From: Riptortus pedestris
Lineage: Eukaryota > Arthropoda > Insecta > Hemiptera > Alydidae
Length of the DNA stretch: 64,000 nt
Reading direction: 5' to 3'
Assembly (NCBI GenBank): GCA_019009955.1
Contig: CM032229.1
Span: 82,097,001 to 82,161,000, forward strand
This document shows positions 1 through 11,557 of this stretch, one piece after another (position 1 is the stretch's first letter; every line of letters begins with the position of its first letter). The notes under the pieces were generated by a model, which saw only the letters and a list, made by a program, of their open reading frames with translations, was not told the DNA's origin and ran no database searches. The position numbers and the translations under genes were made by a program.

Positions 1-85
1 TATTAAGATATTGTCAAAAAAAGCCAAAATTTGATTTGGGTAACTCTTGGAACTCTGATAATAGTCTATTTAGTGACTGGAAGTT

Positions 86-2005
86 TAGTTGACTCGGAAA
101 ATCCACCAGAGGCTTGGTCAGAATCCAAACTGCGATTAATGCACAAAAAGGGAGATAAGAAAGATGTCGACAACTACCGAGGAATCTCTTTAATAAATAA
201 TATAGCAAAGTTGTTTACAGCTATACTAGCTCGCAGAATTCTTGATTGGGCCGAGAGCGAGCAGTTGATCCCTGAAGAACAGGCAGGTTTTAGGGAAGGA
301 AGAGGTTGCATTCAGCATGTCTTCTCACTGACTGCATTAGTTGGTATGCATTTTAAAGGGAAGGGAACCTACATATATGCAACATTTGTCGATTTCAAGA
401 AAGCATTCGACTCTATAAACCAGGAGCTACTCTGGCAAAAAATGTTTACTCTTGGGCTCAGCGGGAAAATAATACGAATTCTAAAAGCACTTTATGACAA
501 GGCTTCCATGTTTATTAAAATTGGTTCCGAACTCTCAGATGAAATACCTATAAGTTATGGATTATTGCAAGGGGAAAGTCTCAGTCCAACCCTTTTCATT
601 TGTTTTCTATGCGACATAATTTCTTTTTTTTTATAATAGTGGTGCGACAGGAATCCCAATAGACAGCGCAAATGAAATCATAATGCTCTTATTTGCAGAT
701 GACATTATACTTCTAAGTACTTCATGGCACGAAGCTCATAAAAAACTTAAAATATTAGAAACATATTGTAACCAAAACTCACTCATGTTGAATCCGGACA
801 AATCCAAAACACTTGTATTCCACAAATCCCCGCGAACTAAAAAACTGAAACCTCTGTACTGGCAGGATAAAGAATTGGAGTACATTAAAACCTACACATA
901 CCTTGGAGTGCCTTTTTCCTCATCAGGAAGATTTTCCAAAGCTGCAGAACATTTCAGCCAGAGATCAAATGCGGCAAGTGCAAAGGTTAGGGAAATACTG
1001 GGAAGAGGAAAGAGTGATTCCTGGGAAGCAAGAATAGCCCTATTTGATTCAATGGTGTCATCTACTCTTCTTTATGGAGCAGAGATTTGGGCTCCAAATT
1101 ACCTGGACCTTGTGGAATCGGTACAGCTGAGGTTCTGGAAGTATTTGTATTCTTGGCCAAGAAGTACCCCGAATTACATAGTCCGTTTGGAAACTGGACG
1201 AGCGCACTTAAATGTAGTTATATTTAAGAAAATTATTAATTTCTGTGTTAAACTGCTCTCAATGCCTGACCACCGACTTCCGAAAAAATGTTTTCTTAAG
1301 CTCCTTAGTTTGCACAATAGGAAAAGCGACATAAAATATAATTGGGTGTCACAAGTAAAATTTATAGCAGGAAATAATTATGTTGAAGAATATTTTTTCG
1401 AATCTTTAGACCAACAAACTTTGCTAGCCAACAAGATCACAATCATTGAAACAATTGTAAACAATCTCCATTCCGTTGACGTGGATAGAGTTCTTAACTC
1501 AAGTTACAGCCGAATATATAGAAGTATTTGTAGTTTTAACCATTCTCTCCCTGAAAATTATTTAACGTTCCACACAAACATAAATAAAATCAAACTTATC
1601 AGTCAAATAAGGATTTCCTCTAGCGAGTATTTAAAATTATCCTATAGAAACATGACTCAAATTATAAAAACTGGAGAGGTATGTAAATGGTGCCAAAAAT
1701 ATATTTACCTACATTTGAATCATTTACTGCTGTATTGCCCCGCTTTTACATCACACAGAGTAAAATTCCTTGACAAATATATAGTGCCTCAAAGAGAATA
1801 CCTATCATTGGTAAACATTCTGGATTACAACAATGAAAGTAAAGTTAATGATATTTTTTGTTTCTTATCAAAAGTTTGTGAAAGTTATCAATATAAAAGA
1901 AAGAATGGTATTATTTTTTTATGGGGGTGCTTATTCAATAATAATCGGCAAATTATTTATTATATGCAGTTATACTTATTATTAGAAGAGTTATACTTAT
2001 CTTAG
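86..2005 (+). pseudogene. LINE ORF2 fragment: reverse transcriptase and C-terminal zinc motif, one frameshift
   Basis: RNA-dependent DNA polymerase of a non-LTR retrotransposon. Visible RT blocks in order: YRGISLIN, FVDFKKAFDSI (motif A with catalytic Asp), GLLQGESLSPTLF (motif B), FADDIILLS (motif C, the FADD catalytic pair), LMLNPDKSKTLVF (motif D) and YTYLGVPFSSSG (motif E). A thumb follows with LYGAEIW. Near the C terminus a Cys/His cluster (CKWC, then NHLLLYC) is seen, as in jockey/R1/I-type elements. The two halves are in different frames. The break lies at the T run at 624-632, so replication or sequencing slippage is a simple explanation. The endonuclease and ORF1 are absent through 5' truncation. 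The exact clade is not resolved. Confidence 0.9.
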
Positions 2006-2376
2006 ATAATAGTCATGTTAATCTGATATGTTAGAAAACTGATCTTTATTTAGACATTAAAAAAGAATGAATTAATCTACATTTACATTAAATTATAACC
2101 TATTGAATTCAGTATTATAATAATTTAGATTAATATTAATATTGTATTACGGGCCAATGTATATGCTGTTCAGTTGTAATTCTAGGAATTATTATTATTT
2201 TATTTTATTTTATTTACACAACTTTAGCCTAAGTTGCAAAAAGTGGACGTTAATAAATAAAAAAAAAACACATACTTTAAGAAGTATAATATATCAATAA
2301 CCATACTAACACTAATTGGCCAGACTCTTGGCAACATGTTGTAAACAGAAGCCAATAAAATATCTATCTATCTATC
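86..2376 (+). mobile_element. 5'-truncated non-LTR retrotransposon (LINE) copy with target-site duplication
   Basis: The insertion is delimited by a 15-bp direct repeat TAGTGACTGGAAGTT at 71-85 and 2377-2391, the target-site duplication expected from target-primed reverse transcription. The element starts inside the reverse transcriptase domain, so the 5' part is lost, as is usual for LINEs. It ends in a (TATC)n tail at about 2361-2376, after an AT-rich 3' UTR from 2006. Bases 31-85 lie outside the element even though the reading frame happens to continue into them. The 3' UTR includes a stretch at about 2226-2262 resembling the tail of the SINE family seen elsewhere in the window. Confidence 0.9.
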
Positions 2377-2537
2377 TAGTGACTGGAAGTTAAAATACAA
2401 AACAATTTAATAACGTTTCAGAACATATATGATTTAAAATACAAATTGGTGTCTACATTCTGTTCATATAACGAATATTAGTGAAGATATTGATTTAAAC
2501 GTTTTATGGAGTCGAAAATAAATCGTGTTAACAATAG

Positions 2538-2695
2538 TGTTCGATCTCCGCTTGGGTGAACAGGAATTCATTTAGTGACGAACTTATTAAATAAAATCCT
2601 TAGTCCCATCATGGCCAGAAAAGGGTCAAAAGATGTAGATTAGCCGTCCCAATTAGTCATAGTACCCCACAAAGGTGGACGTTAATAAATTATAG
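2538..2695 (+). mobile_element. SINE fragment, 3' two thirds
   Basis: The body matches the other SINE copies in the window: a degenerate B-box region (GTTCGATCTCCGC), a body with CATTTAGTGACGAACTTATT, then GTGGACGTTAATAAAT at the 3' end. The tRNA-like A-box half is missing. Compare the better preserved copies at 11558-11773, 13161-13401 and 24534-24766. Confidence 0.7.
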
Positions 2696-4044
2696 TGATA
2701 ACAATTATAATTCAACACACATGCAAAATATTTTTCACTCCTATTGAGGCAATTTCATAGAACACGAATGAAGTCTTTGGCAATCGGAAGTCATAATTTC
2801 AAATTGAGAAAAGTAAATAACGTTTTAGAGCAGTGAATCGAAACTCATATTGTTCTTCAAATTTTATCAATAAAACGAATATTAACGGAGATATAGAAAC
2901 TTGACTAGAGTTTTTTCGTTGAAGTAAACCACCCATTCCTTGTTGAATATTCCAATTATCCATTGTGATAGCCGACTCACATGTATGAAAGTCCATAGGA
3001 AAATTCTGAGTCACTTTTGAGTAATTGAGTAAAGAAAAAAAAGAGGACAGGCAAACAAAATTTTCAATTTTGATGCCATTCTTGTTAGAATAGTCTGAAA
3101 CGCGAAAAAAAAAACTGTTATCCCCGCAGATTGTAAATAGACCCTCTTACAAAACGTATTTATTTATATAGATAAGAATTGTTATGTGTGTTTGGAGATG
3201 TTGTATGTCAGGCCCTACTATATCCGAACATGTACAACTGCGGTGCCCTCCAGCATTCACGTAGTGCAGAACAGATTCAGACGAGAAACATGTTTGTAGT
3301 AACTATGGTCATTCCCTGCCCATTTGCCTTTCTTGTATTAATTGTACTAGCAAGGTTAACACGTGGATCCAGTGTTCTATTGTACACTCAACATAACTTT
3401 CACAGAGCCCCATGGCCAGCTAACTACCAACCTATTCATAAAAGATCGGACACTGATACACTGGAGGATAGTAGAAGCTTGAAAAGCGCTTGTATCCTCT
3501 AATTACCTATTTTTCCTGTTTTGATGATTTTCACAACTCGACGAAGCACCAAAAGAAAACTGACCAAGCGGTCTTTTACCTACTCTTGAATAGCAATAAT
3601 TTACATGGGAGTACAAATAACAGTTTAATTAAATAATTTTCATGTTTCACATCTAATATTTACCAATTTGTTTGTTATAAAAAATTATGGTTTTACTATA
3701 AATAAATTTCTTATATTTATTTTTACATTTCTTACTTTGATTTAATTAGCCCTATTTATTTTTTTTTTTACATTACCTAATCAAAATTCAGATAGTCTCA
3801 AGCGTGTTGCAGGTATTCTACATTAACTAAAGCATATTATTTTATCATATATTTAGTTAGGGTAGGCCACACTGAAAGATGTCTGGGGATTCGATGAAAA
3901 GGGATGGAAAAGTTAATTACTTTATTGACAAACTCAGCCACATCGACTTGTTGAGAATGAAAAATAATATATCATATATCAATGTTTAATGTTAAACCTG
4001 GTGCCCCAACTCATGAAATCTACAATCCTAGAATTAATTACAAA

Positions 4045-4083
<39 letters not shown>

Positions 4084-4139
4084 TAAAAATATTAAAGTTT
4101 GCTACACCCCTTACTTACATGTGTACCTTACCTACACAA
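2696..4139. other. AT-rich intergenic stretch without a supported gene
   Basis: No recognisable gene. A short open frame at 3179-3502 (+) encodes 107 residues with one hydrophobic segment, but it matches no family I recognise and has no supporting context. Bases 2776-2910 weakly resemble 2390-2525, suggesting an old unclassified repeat. A (TA)n tract lies at about 4047-4081. Confidence 0.5.
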
Positions 4140-4259
4140 TGAGTGGAGCAGCCCCTTCCCTGCTTGGCAAGGAAGTCAAGAGCTAAGGAGGAATATAGCA
4201 CTTGATAAGAAAATAGCCACTGCTATCACTTCACTTTTCACTTCTATAGGAGATCTCTG

Positions 4260-4805
4260 GGCCATTGCCTCTTGAGGCGCCGTGGAGGGGATTGTGGATG
4301 AGTCATACTGGAATGGACTAAGATTTTTTGAATCTTAAGGGAATTAGGCCATTTACAAATGGGATATTAAGGTCTTTATGGAGGGTCTGGTTGGAGATAT
4401 AATATGAAGCAACTACTATGGTGCGCAGGACTTTGGATTGGAGTCTGGATGCGTCTGATGTGCGAAGGTTTTGCTGTACCCCACACTTCTATTCCGTATA
4501 TCCATATTGGTTTAAGTAGTAACTTGTATATTGTTAGTTTGTTTTCGGTAGACAAGTGAGATCTTCTATTTAGCAGTCCTTAAGTATGTCCAAATCGTCT
4601 GATATGTTCCTGTGTTTTAATTATTGTGTGGGATTTCCAAGTAAGTCTGGTGTCCAAATGTAGTCCAAGGTAGCGTACAATATCGGCTGGTGGTAAAGGA
4701 ACATTGTTGAACAGGAGGACAGGAACTTAGTCGAAGGAAAAAAAGTGATATGGTGAGATTTACTTTCGTTGATCTTTATACACCAAGCATTGCACCATTT
4801 TCACT
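4260..4805 (-). pseudogene. jockey-like LINE reverse transcriptase, C-terminal (thumb) fragment
   Basis: On the minus strand the sequence reads through the end of a jockey-type RT. A block INESKSHHITF (motif D region) is followed in another frame by NNVPLPPADIVRYLGLHLD, TRLTWKSHTI, LLNRRSHLSTENKLTIYKLL and IYGIEVWG. The order and spacing (motif E YLGLHLD about 50 residues before YGIEVWG) are diagnostic of jockey-clade elements. Stops and at least one frameshift are present. The catalytic YADD and upstream domains are missing. The 3' boundary, near 4140, is not clear. Confidence 0.8.
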
Positions 4806-4952
4806 ATGTAGAATGTTTGTCTTGTGAGAACAAACACGTGTGTGTCTATTGCGGTGGTCTTCTTTCCTGTCTATCCCACATAAACTTTACCGGAATCACA
4901 GGTATCATATAGACTCCGCTATCTTGGAATACGAGGGTGTCTTTCGGGCATT

Positions 4953-5076
4953 TTAGCAGATTTCCCTTAAGGGAAATCAGCTATTGAGGTTGTACTCATG
5001 ACGGAATTTTCGACATTTTTCTTCAAATGTCCATCGATCCTACCTAGTAGATGACGAAAATGAGGTCCGTTCAAAA

Positions 5077-5142
<66 letters not shown>

Positions 5143-5930
5143 CGGGTACCGCTCTAGCGGTCGCAATTTTTGTTTACTCCTTACCCAACTTCATATTTAA
5201 GCGTTTAATGTAAAAAGAAAGATCAAGTTCGTTAACGGCTGAAATCGGACCCGTGAGAGGGGGGGTTTAGAGGGGAGGATTTTCGAAAATTCCAAATATC
5301 TCCGTTACTATACGTCAGATCGAAAAATTATACAGAATTAATCTTATTACAAATTAAATTTACTATAAATATTGTTATATACATTTATTCTCTATCTTGA
5401 ATATTAACCGAGATATTTGCATTTTTCAGTTTTCACCAAACCGCCACTTCTACTCATGTTACGTAAACAATACTCTGATACATAATAAATCACATTATTG
5501 GAAGTTTAAATACCAAAAATTGTATTCAAGAGACCTTTATTATACGAGATACATGCAAATATGCACTGGTGACTCCCCCCCCCATCTTAAAGTTTTGGAC
5601 TACTAAAATTTTATTGATTGAGATAACAATTATTCTGACTTATTATTAATTACAGTACTAGATATAGTAAATAGTTCTCAATAAAATTAATGTGTTATAT
5701 TCTGATATATTTCAGTAATTGTTTTCTTTCCCGGTGTGAGGCGGGACCCGTTTGTTTACATTTCTAACCTAACGCTTCCTGTCGGCAGGCTATTGAAATT
5801 GGATGAAACATTTCTTATTTCCGTTTGTATTTATTCACGGTGTTGTGTTAGCAGTATGTATATTTATCTATTACTGAACTTCACGAGGGAAATCTGCTTA
5901 GTTTACGCAGCCCCTGCGTGACGGACTTTT
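4953..5930 (+). mobile_element. Helentron-like HINE, long form, full length
   Basis: This is the reference copy of the dominant family. The 5' subterminal repeat AGCAGATTTCCC is at 4955-4966, inside a perfect 20-bp palindrome at 4959-4978. A conserved block around CATCGATCC and GATGACGAAAATGAGG leads to a (TA)n microsatellite at 5080-5138. The core follows, with CTCTAGCGGTCGCAATTTTT and two inverted repeats. The 3' subterminal repeat GGGAAATCTGCT is at 5887-5898, the hairpin ACGCAG-CCC-CTGCGT at 5905-5919, and the end GACGGACTTTT at 5920-5930. There is no coding capacity. Mobility would need Rep/helicase proteins from an autonomous Helentron, none of which is in this window. Confidence 0.85.
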
Positions 5931-6224
5931 AAATATTCATTGAATATTTTATGTCGCTTGAATACGTTTCGTAAACCTCCTTTGCATTCTTACCAGCCTA
6001 TCGGAAGTCCCTGCTATATAAGATAGGGTCACAGTCTTCTACGGGTTAACTCGAGATTTATCATTTATAATCCTTTTTTAGTATGCATTGTAGTGGAGCT
6101 CTTCTTTATTATCCTCTTTTGTATTATTTAATTTTTTTAATGTGTTTCATTACTCCATAATTAACTAACGTGGATAATGCCATGTTTTCGGGCTGGGAGT
6201 TATATTACGTAATAACCGAATTAA
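5931..6224. other. AT-rich spacer, nothing recognised
   Basis: No coding potential or known repeat recognised. Confidence 0.4.
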
Positions 6225-6680
6225 GTTATTAAAAAGGTGTGTATTTTCAATAATACACAATTTTTTTATAAATATACAGAGATACTCAACTATGAGCCGG
6301 AAAGGTCAGGGCGGTGATCGGTAGCGCAAAACTGACTTGGGATTTTTTTTTTTTTTTTAGCTGATACCACGCTAAAGATGAAATTTGTTGTGTTGTCTGT
6401 AGCCTGGTGACTACCTGGTGTAATAGGAAGATAGGCCCTTTTTCTGAACCTTAGTTCCATTTGAAGGGGTGGGGGTGAGACTCTCTGGGGGTAATTTTTA
6501 TTTGTTTGTAATTTGACTGATGGCGGGTGGACATCTGACTTGGGAAGGGGTATGAGGTGCTATTTATACCCCTGGGCAAGGAAGAGGAAGGAAGGAAAAC
6601 GTGATATAACTCCTCCACCGTTAAGCGTGAGCTCTGCGGACTAGTTACTAGAAACATTAGGTGCATTATAGATAACAGGG
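6225..6680 (+). repeat. dispersed repeat, copy 1 of 2
   Basis: The core AAATATACAGAGATACTCAA followed by CTATGAGCCGGAAAGGTCAG and GGCGGTGATCGGTAGCGCAA recurs almost unchanged at 10901-10972. Weaker similarity continues downstream (GAAGAGGAAGGAAGGA against GAAGAGGAAGGAGGA). Type unknown. It sits outside the errantivirus-like remnant on the left, and the second copy lies outside it on the right in the same orientation. Confidence 0.6.
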
Positions 6681-6780
6681 TATAAAGGTATATTATTAGT
6701 ATTGGAGATCTGCGATGGTTGCTGTTCATCGACTTCCATAGGGAAGTTCATTTTAATGAAATGGACCTCTACTAAAAGGT

Positions 6781-7029
6781 AGGTAACCTTTAAATTTCTT
6801 TAAATTAGTCAAAAATATTCTTAAAAGAATGGAAATTATCACTAAAAAAAGAATGAGTCATACAAAATAAAGAATTAATGAATGATTTATGTTTTCGTTA
6901 TCAAAACATTCTAAAATATCTGAAGGTTCAAGTTATACATTCAGATCATGGAGATCATTAAGGCATATATTCAAGGGAAATGAATCAATATTAGAGAAGG
7001 CTAAGGATATATGCATTGAATTCGATTAA
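6781..7029. other. AT-rich flank of the LTR-element remnant
   Basis: No LTR boundary or polypurine tract could be recognised here, although a 3' LTR would be expected on this side of the minus-strand element. Confidence 0.3.
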
Positions 7030-8105
7030 TAGAAGTTTGAAGTTCAAGAAAGATTCCATATTGCTCCGTTTACATCTAAACTTAATAAAGTAGTAGCTTT
7101 TACGTTAATATCATATTAAATATTATGTTTACATAAGTTTATAATAGGTGTTTTATAGATTAAATATTTATTAATAATATTAATATATACTTTATAAAAG
7201 GTAAAGTATCACTTAATTCTAATGTTGTACAATGTTTGTTATTATTTTCATATAATAGTTCATTAATGGAAAGATTAGTAATATTTGTTACATTTTTCAG
7301 TAGTACTTATTTTGTAATAAATTACAATTTCCATGAAGCATATAATCAAGTTTAATTATTAATGTCGGATATACATGAATTGAATACGTTTTTTTATCAA
7401 TAAAATAAGGATATGACAATAAGAAAAATAATTCTACTAAAGGCGTATCTATAGACAAAAAGAAATGTACATAACCATTTGTAACTGAAAATTCTAATTT
7501 ACTTATTTGCCAAAGTATTTCAGGATTGTTATATATAAGTTTTACATTAATTTGTCCTAACTTTTTTTTAAATTTTTTATTTCGTTTTTACTAATAATAC
7601 TCTTATGTACTATGCCAAGTTTACGAAATTCAATAGAAGTATCTATATCCTTAATTTTCTTTGTTAGTGGGTTTAAATACGAAATTAGTAAAAGGTAATA
7701 CTGAGTGTTTTCAAGTATGATATTAATGTCCTTGTTAAATATTTTTTTTGTATTTCATTATTATTTTCTTTCATTATGTTTAAATTATTTTGATATTGAT
7801 GTATAAGCTTTTATTTATGTCTAATTGTTTTTCAACCTTTTTCTCAAAATTAAATTCATTGTCTTTGTTATTTATGACTTTGTCGTAGAGTTCCTTGTCG
7901 TTTGATTCCATGTTTTCAGCAATCCAATAAATAGCTGTTCCTAATCCATTAAATAGTCCTCTTTTGTTTCTTCTTCGAGCATTTAGGTGTACGTAATCTA
8001 GTTCGTTTTGTGTGTAATTGATTATATCTTTTACATTATCTAGAAAAGCTTTAACGACGTTTGTTTTGATGGAGTCAATGTAAGTTTTAGGCGGTGACAA
8101 AAAGT
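7030..8105 (-). pseudogene. errantivirus-like env remnant (gypsy group)
   Basis: Envelope-like fusion protein of a gypsy-group LTR retrotransposon. Bases 7780-8100 (minus) hold an open 106-codon stretch containing a furin-type basic site RRRNKR, followed at once by GLFNGLGTAIYWIAENM. A basic cleavage site directly before a Gly-rich, amphipathic segment and an (N/D)xxD region is characteristic of errantivirus Env and the related baculovirus F proteins. Further downstream (about 7700 to 7030) the homology is broken by several stops and frameshifts, with scattered segments such as LEFSVTNGYVHFFLSI. No continuous signal peptide or transmembrane anchor can be read. It is non-functional as it stands. 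Confidence 0.7.
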
Positions 8106-8261
8106 TGCAGTAAGATTTTTAAGTGATTTTTTACATAGTTTAATGTTTCTTTACTACTAATAATACTTTTATTTTTTACATTCAACAATACTTTTATTAT
8201 TAATATTACTTTCATCTTTATTATTAACTTCATTTTCATTATTCACTTCAATATTAGCATT

Positions 8262-8525
8262 ACTAAATTATTTTACAATCTTCTGTGTATTGTCGGGTAT
8301 TTTTATTAATTTGCATATGTGTTCATTGTGTCTAATGCACTTATTTTTCAAATCAATGACTAAATTTATTTTAGATAATACTTGGCTTCCTAATAATATA
8401 CTGTATTTATCGCTAAAATCTAAAATGTACAATTTTATATTAGTACTTTCTAAAGTGGGGAAATGATGCTCAAGATCTACCACTTTTGGTTCCTGCTGGA
8501 GTCGTAACTGTGAAATTTTCATTAT
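8262..8525 (-). pseudogene. gypsy-group aspartic protease fragment
   Basis: An open 84-codon stretch containing KYSILLGSQVLSKINLVIDL, the LLG-x-x-x-L...ID pattern of the C-terminal half of retropepsins in gypsy-type elements. The catalytic D(S/T)G motif is not seen. It lies between the gag remnant and env with almost no room after it, so the reverse transcriptase, RNase H and integrase segments (about 3 kb in such elements) are missing. Identification rests on motif and position. Confidence 0.55.
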
Positions 8526-8559
8526 ATCTAGGAATGTGGGGATGTGTGAACTAAGTGTT

Positions 8560-9445
8560 ACAAAATTTTTACTTACTCCGGGCGGATAGCCATTTCAGGG
8601 ACAATCTTCTAAAAAAGACTGATTCTTTTCCTCAATTTTTTCTTTTATAATATCGGCCTTTTTTAATAGTTCCTCAATTTTTTCTATTTGCTGGTTGTAG
8701 TATGGGATCAATTTTAACCAGATGTTGTTGATAATAGTCTGGGTCACTTACTTGGTATACATTATTTAATTCATGTGGGCCTAAAGGGAATCGCGGAGGT
8801 CTGGATCTATCCTATGTTCTCATTGATTCGGTATTTGGTGAAACTCTCGTTGGAGGTGTTGGTTGCGAATTAAAGATTTGTGTGTTTCTCTGATGAACAT
8901 CGTTCAATCTGCGTAATTGGGGCGATAAAGGACATTGAGGTTGGGGGTTTTGTTGATGTCGAGGGAAATAATTATGATGAGGAATTTCGTCATGTGGACG
9001 TTCGCAATAGTATTGAAGTCGAGGATTAAATGGTTTGGGAGGTCTTGGGAGAACGTTGTCAACATTATTTTTCTTTTTATTATTAATTATTTTTTTTAAT
9101 GAAGTTGCTCAAGAACGAATTGATATGATTCTACGAAAGTTTGTTAAGTCTTGTGGGTCAGAACTCATAATGTGATTCGTTAATTGTCAAGGTAAACAAT
9201 TATAGAGATAATATATTATTTCGTTGTCAACTTGGGACATATGCTGTTGGACTATATCACTATTTAAACCATTTAATTGCAACCTAGTGCTCATTAAATT
9301 TCTTAAATTTTCCGCTCTTGTTAATAGATCAGAGGGGTTTTCTTTCAGATTCAGTTTTAGTTCGTGAATTTCTGTTTTGAGGCTCTCTATAGTTCTGATA
9401 TTTGCGAATTGTTTATTAAGTGATTGTAATAGACCATGTGTTCAG
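8560..9445 (-). pseudogene. gypsy/errantivirus-like gag remnant
   Basis: The minus strand carries long runs of coding-like sequence interrupted by stops: a segment TIESLKTEIHELKLNLKENP near 9370, then NLRNLMSTRLQLNGL, VDNEIIYSLYNCLP and QDLTNFRRIISIRS. A Pro/Gln-rich C-terminal part follows (PRPPKPFNPRLQYY; HQQNPQPQCPLSPQLR). The composition, the hydrophobic N-terminal segment and the lack of a clear CCHC knuckle fit errantivirus Gag. It is immediately upstream of the protease fragment in the expected gag-pro order. At least four in-frame stops make it a pseudogene. Confidence 0.55.
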
Positions 9446-9849
9446 TCGTCATTTCAATTTAATCTCCTGCGCTCGCTGAGTTCACAAACCCGCCACACAT
9501 ATGCAGATCACCAAGGCCGTGGCCTAAAGCGGAAACTACTTTGCAGCTCTAGAAGGCATCGGCTAGTTACAAGGATACAGTCAGTTGGTCTTGGACGCTC
9601 GCTGCGGTCGTTCCTACGGCCGGTCGTTCCTCCCTCCGCTACAGATAGCCGCTTCATAGATAACCGCTCAGTTGGAATTCACCCGTAATAGAGTTACAGT
9701 CAGTTTTTCTTCTCCCGCAAAGCTGTCATCCTTTGCTTATCACCGCAACCGGCTGGACGTCGGATCTTCTACGGAACAAAGAAAATAGCAACGGAGGAGG
9801 ACTCCACTTCTAGGAACGTATTCGTTTCCCGCAGGTGCCTATTTTAATA

Positions 9850-10180
9850 ATGCTAGCATTATTTGCGCAAATTATCAAATGAGTACTCACACAATATAGG
9901 ACCTATCGCTCACTCTATGTATATATAGATATATTGCCGCTAAATTAGTTTATAAAGTTAAGTTCTTTCTGTTTCTTGTTCAACCTCTATTTATAACGTG
10001 TATTACATGTAGTTTTAATCAATTCAATATACTTGATTCTTAGGAGAACTCAAATAGTTATTTGTGTTATTTCCCCTCATCTTTCCAATAGAAATAAAAA
10101 TGGTTCAGTCTAATGCTCTCTCTCATTCTTGACTTTAAAAAGCTTCCCGCCATTACATTTTGGTGCCGAAACTAGGGAAC
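9850..10180 (+). mobile_element. possible LTR end and primer-binding-site-like sequence
   Basis: Sequence up to about 10159 ends in ...CCCGCCATTACA and is followed by TTTTGGTGCCGAAACTAGGG. TTTGGTGCCGAAAC next to a CA-ending repeat resembles the primer-binding site after the 5' LTR of BEL/Pao-like elements. A second similar string, CATTTTGGCCCCGAAA, occurs at about 10198-10213. No matching second LTR or internal coding region was found, so this is tentative. The orientation is opposite to the gag/env remnant next to it. Confidence 0.3.
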
Positions 10181-10219
10181 TAAAAGCTACCCCGCCCCGA
10201 CATTTTGGCCCCGAAATAG

Positions 10220-10855
10220 TTCTATTATTACCGCAAAAGCTAACCGCACGCCCCTAGACCATGTATAGTATTTATATTAATGAGAGGTAGCGAAAATTCT
10301 AAAACAGCTCCTGCTAACTTATTCCTAACTTTTTGAAATGACACTGTGTGATTTATCTCCTGTCTACAGTTCTGTCATCGCACGCAATCTGGAAAGCAGC
10401 AGCAGCTCTGGTAGTGAAGTGTAGTAAATTCTTTGTTTTTGGGCCACCATATACTGGAATATGCTCTTAGTCTTTTTTTCTGAAGGGTCGGCTTATTTGT
10501 TGTTGGACCATTATAGAATATTAAAGATGAAGAGATGAATGCAGAAACTTAATCTAATACCTAGAGATGGAGGTCTTCAGGGAGTCTAGGCTGCTTGCTT
10601 GCCTCCCTTGAAGAAGAGTTCTAAGGGTTGAGATCCTTGCTAAGCGGGATATGATTGTGCCACACCTGGTAGTCTCGGCTTCCAATAAGGTGTCTTTCTC
10701 TTGAAGGCAAAAAAGCCGAAGTGCATGAAATATGAAAGTATCGTACGAGCTTCGTGAAGAAGTGCAAAATGCAAGTATCGTAACGAGCTTTGAAAGTGCA
10801 AACAAATTCCGTGAGCAAGTCCCGTCTTTGAATTATAGCTGCCAATGTAACCGAT
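10220..10855. other. intergenic, nothing firm
   Basis: Contains a short imperfect direct repeat around 10736-10800 (AGTATCGTACGAGCTT against AGTATCGTAACGAGCTTT) and no supported gene. Confidence 0.4.
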
Positions 10856-11400
10856 TTAAATTTTTAAAAAAGGTTTATTTGCAATAATATAGAAATTTGT
10901 ATAAATATACAGAGATACTCAACTATGAGGCGGAAAGGTCAGGGCGGTGATCGGTAACGCAAGACTGACTGTGACGGACTGACTTAGGTTTATTTTTTTC
11001 TGAGACAAAGCAAATCTAGCAAAACGAAAAAAGGAAACTTAAAAGAAAATGGCTGGTGTTTGTAGACACCAAGGTTGAGCCGAGGGCCCCTTTTGCTGTA
11101 TCAGTGATACTATTTTAAGAGGGAGTTGGGATTATTTACAGTTTGTTATTTATTTATTTTTGTAAACATTTTTAGGGTAGCTGGTATACCTTTTAAACTG
11201 ACTTAGGAGGGGATAGGAGATTCTATATATACTCCGGGACAAGGACATGGTGATAATTCCTTTGACCCATTCTGGATCTTGGGAAAAAAAAAAAAAGAAA
11301 AAAAAATGGTGATAATGAAGAGGAAGGAGGAAATGCATGATATGACTTGGGTAGTGGTTGGATGAAACATTTACATACCTACCTGTGGTTGTCGGCTTTC
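10856..11400 (+). repeat. dispersed repeat, copy 2 of 2
   Basis: Second copy of the repeat at 6225-6680, with the near-identical core at 10901-10972. It carries an A/G-rich stretch at 11282-11306. Confidence 0.6.
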
Positions 11401-11557
11401 TATAAACTGTGTGCCTGAATTTATTATTGCCCTCTTATTATTAAATTATTAAAAGTTCAAGAAAAGGTAATTTTCTAATTATATGGTGAATCTGATCCGT
11501 GGGTGCTGGGCATTCATGAAGTTACAAAAAAAGCATTAGTTTGCCATGTAACCAAAT

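Noticed and set aside
31..90. N-terminal extension of the first RT frame starting at 31
   Set aside because: Bases up to 85 lie outside the LINE, as shown by the target duplication at 71-85 and 2377-2391.
3179..3502. 107-codon plus-strand ORF as a membrane protein
   Set aside because: One hydrophobic segment only, no homology recognised, no gene structure around it.
9377..9688. 103-codon plus-strand ORF
   Set aside because: Partly antisense to the gag remnant. No recognisable motif.
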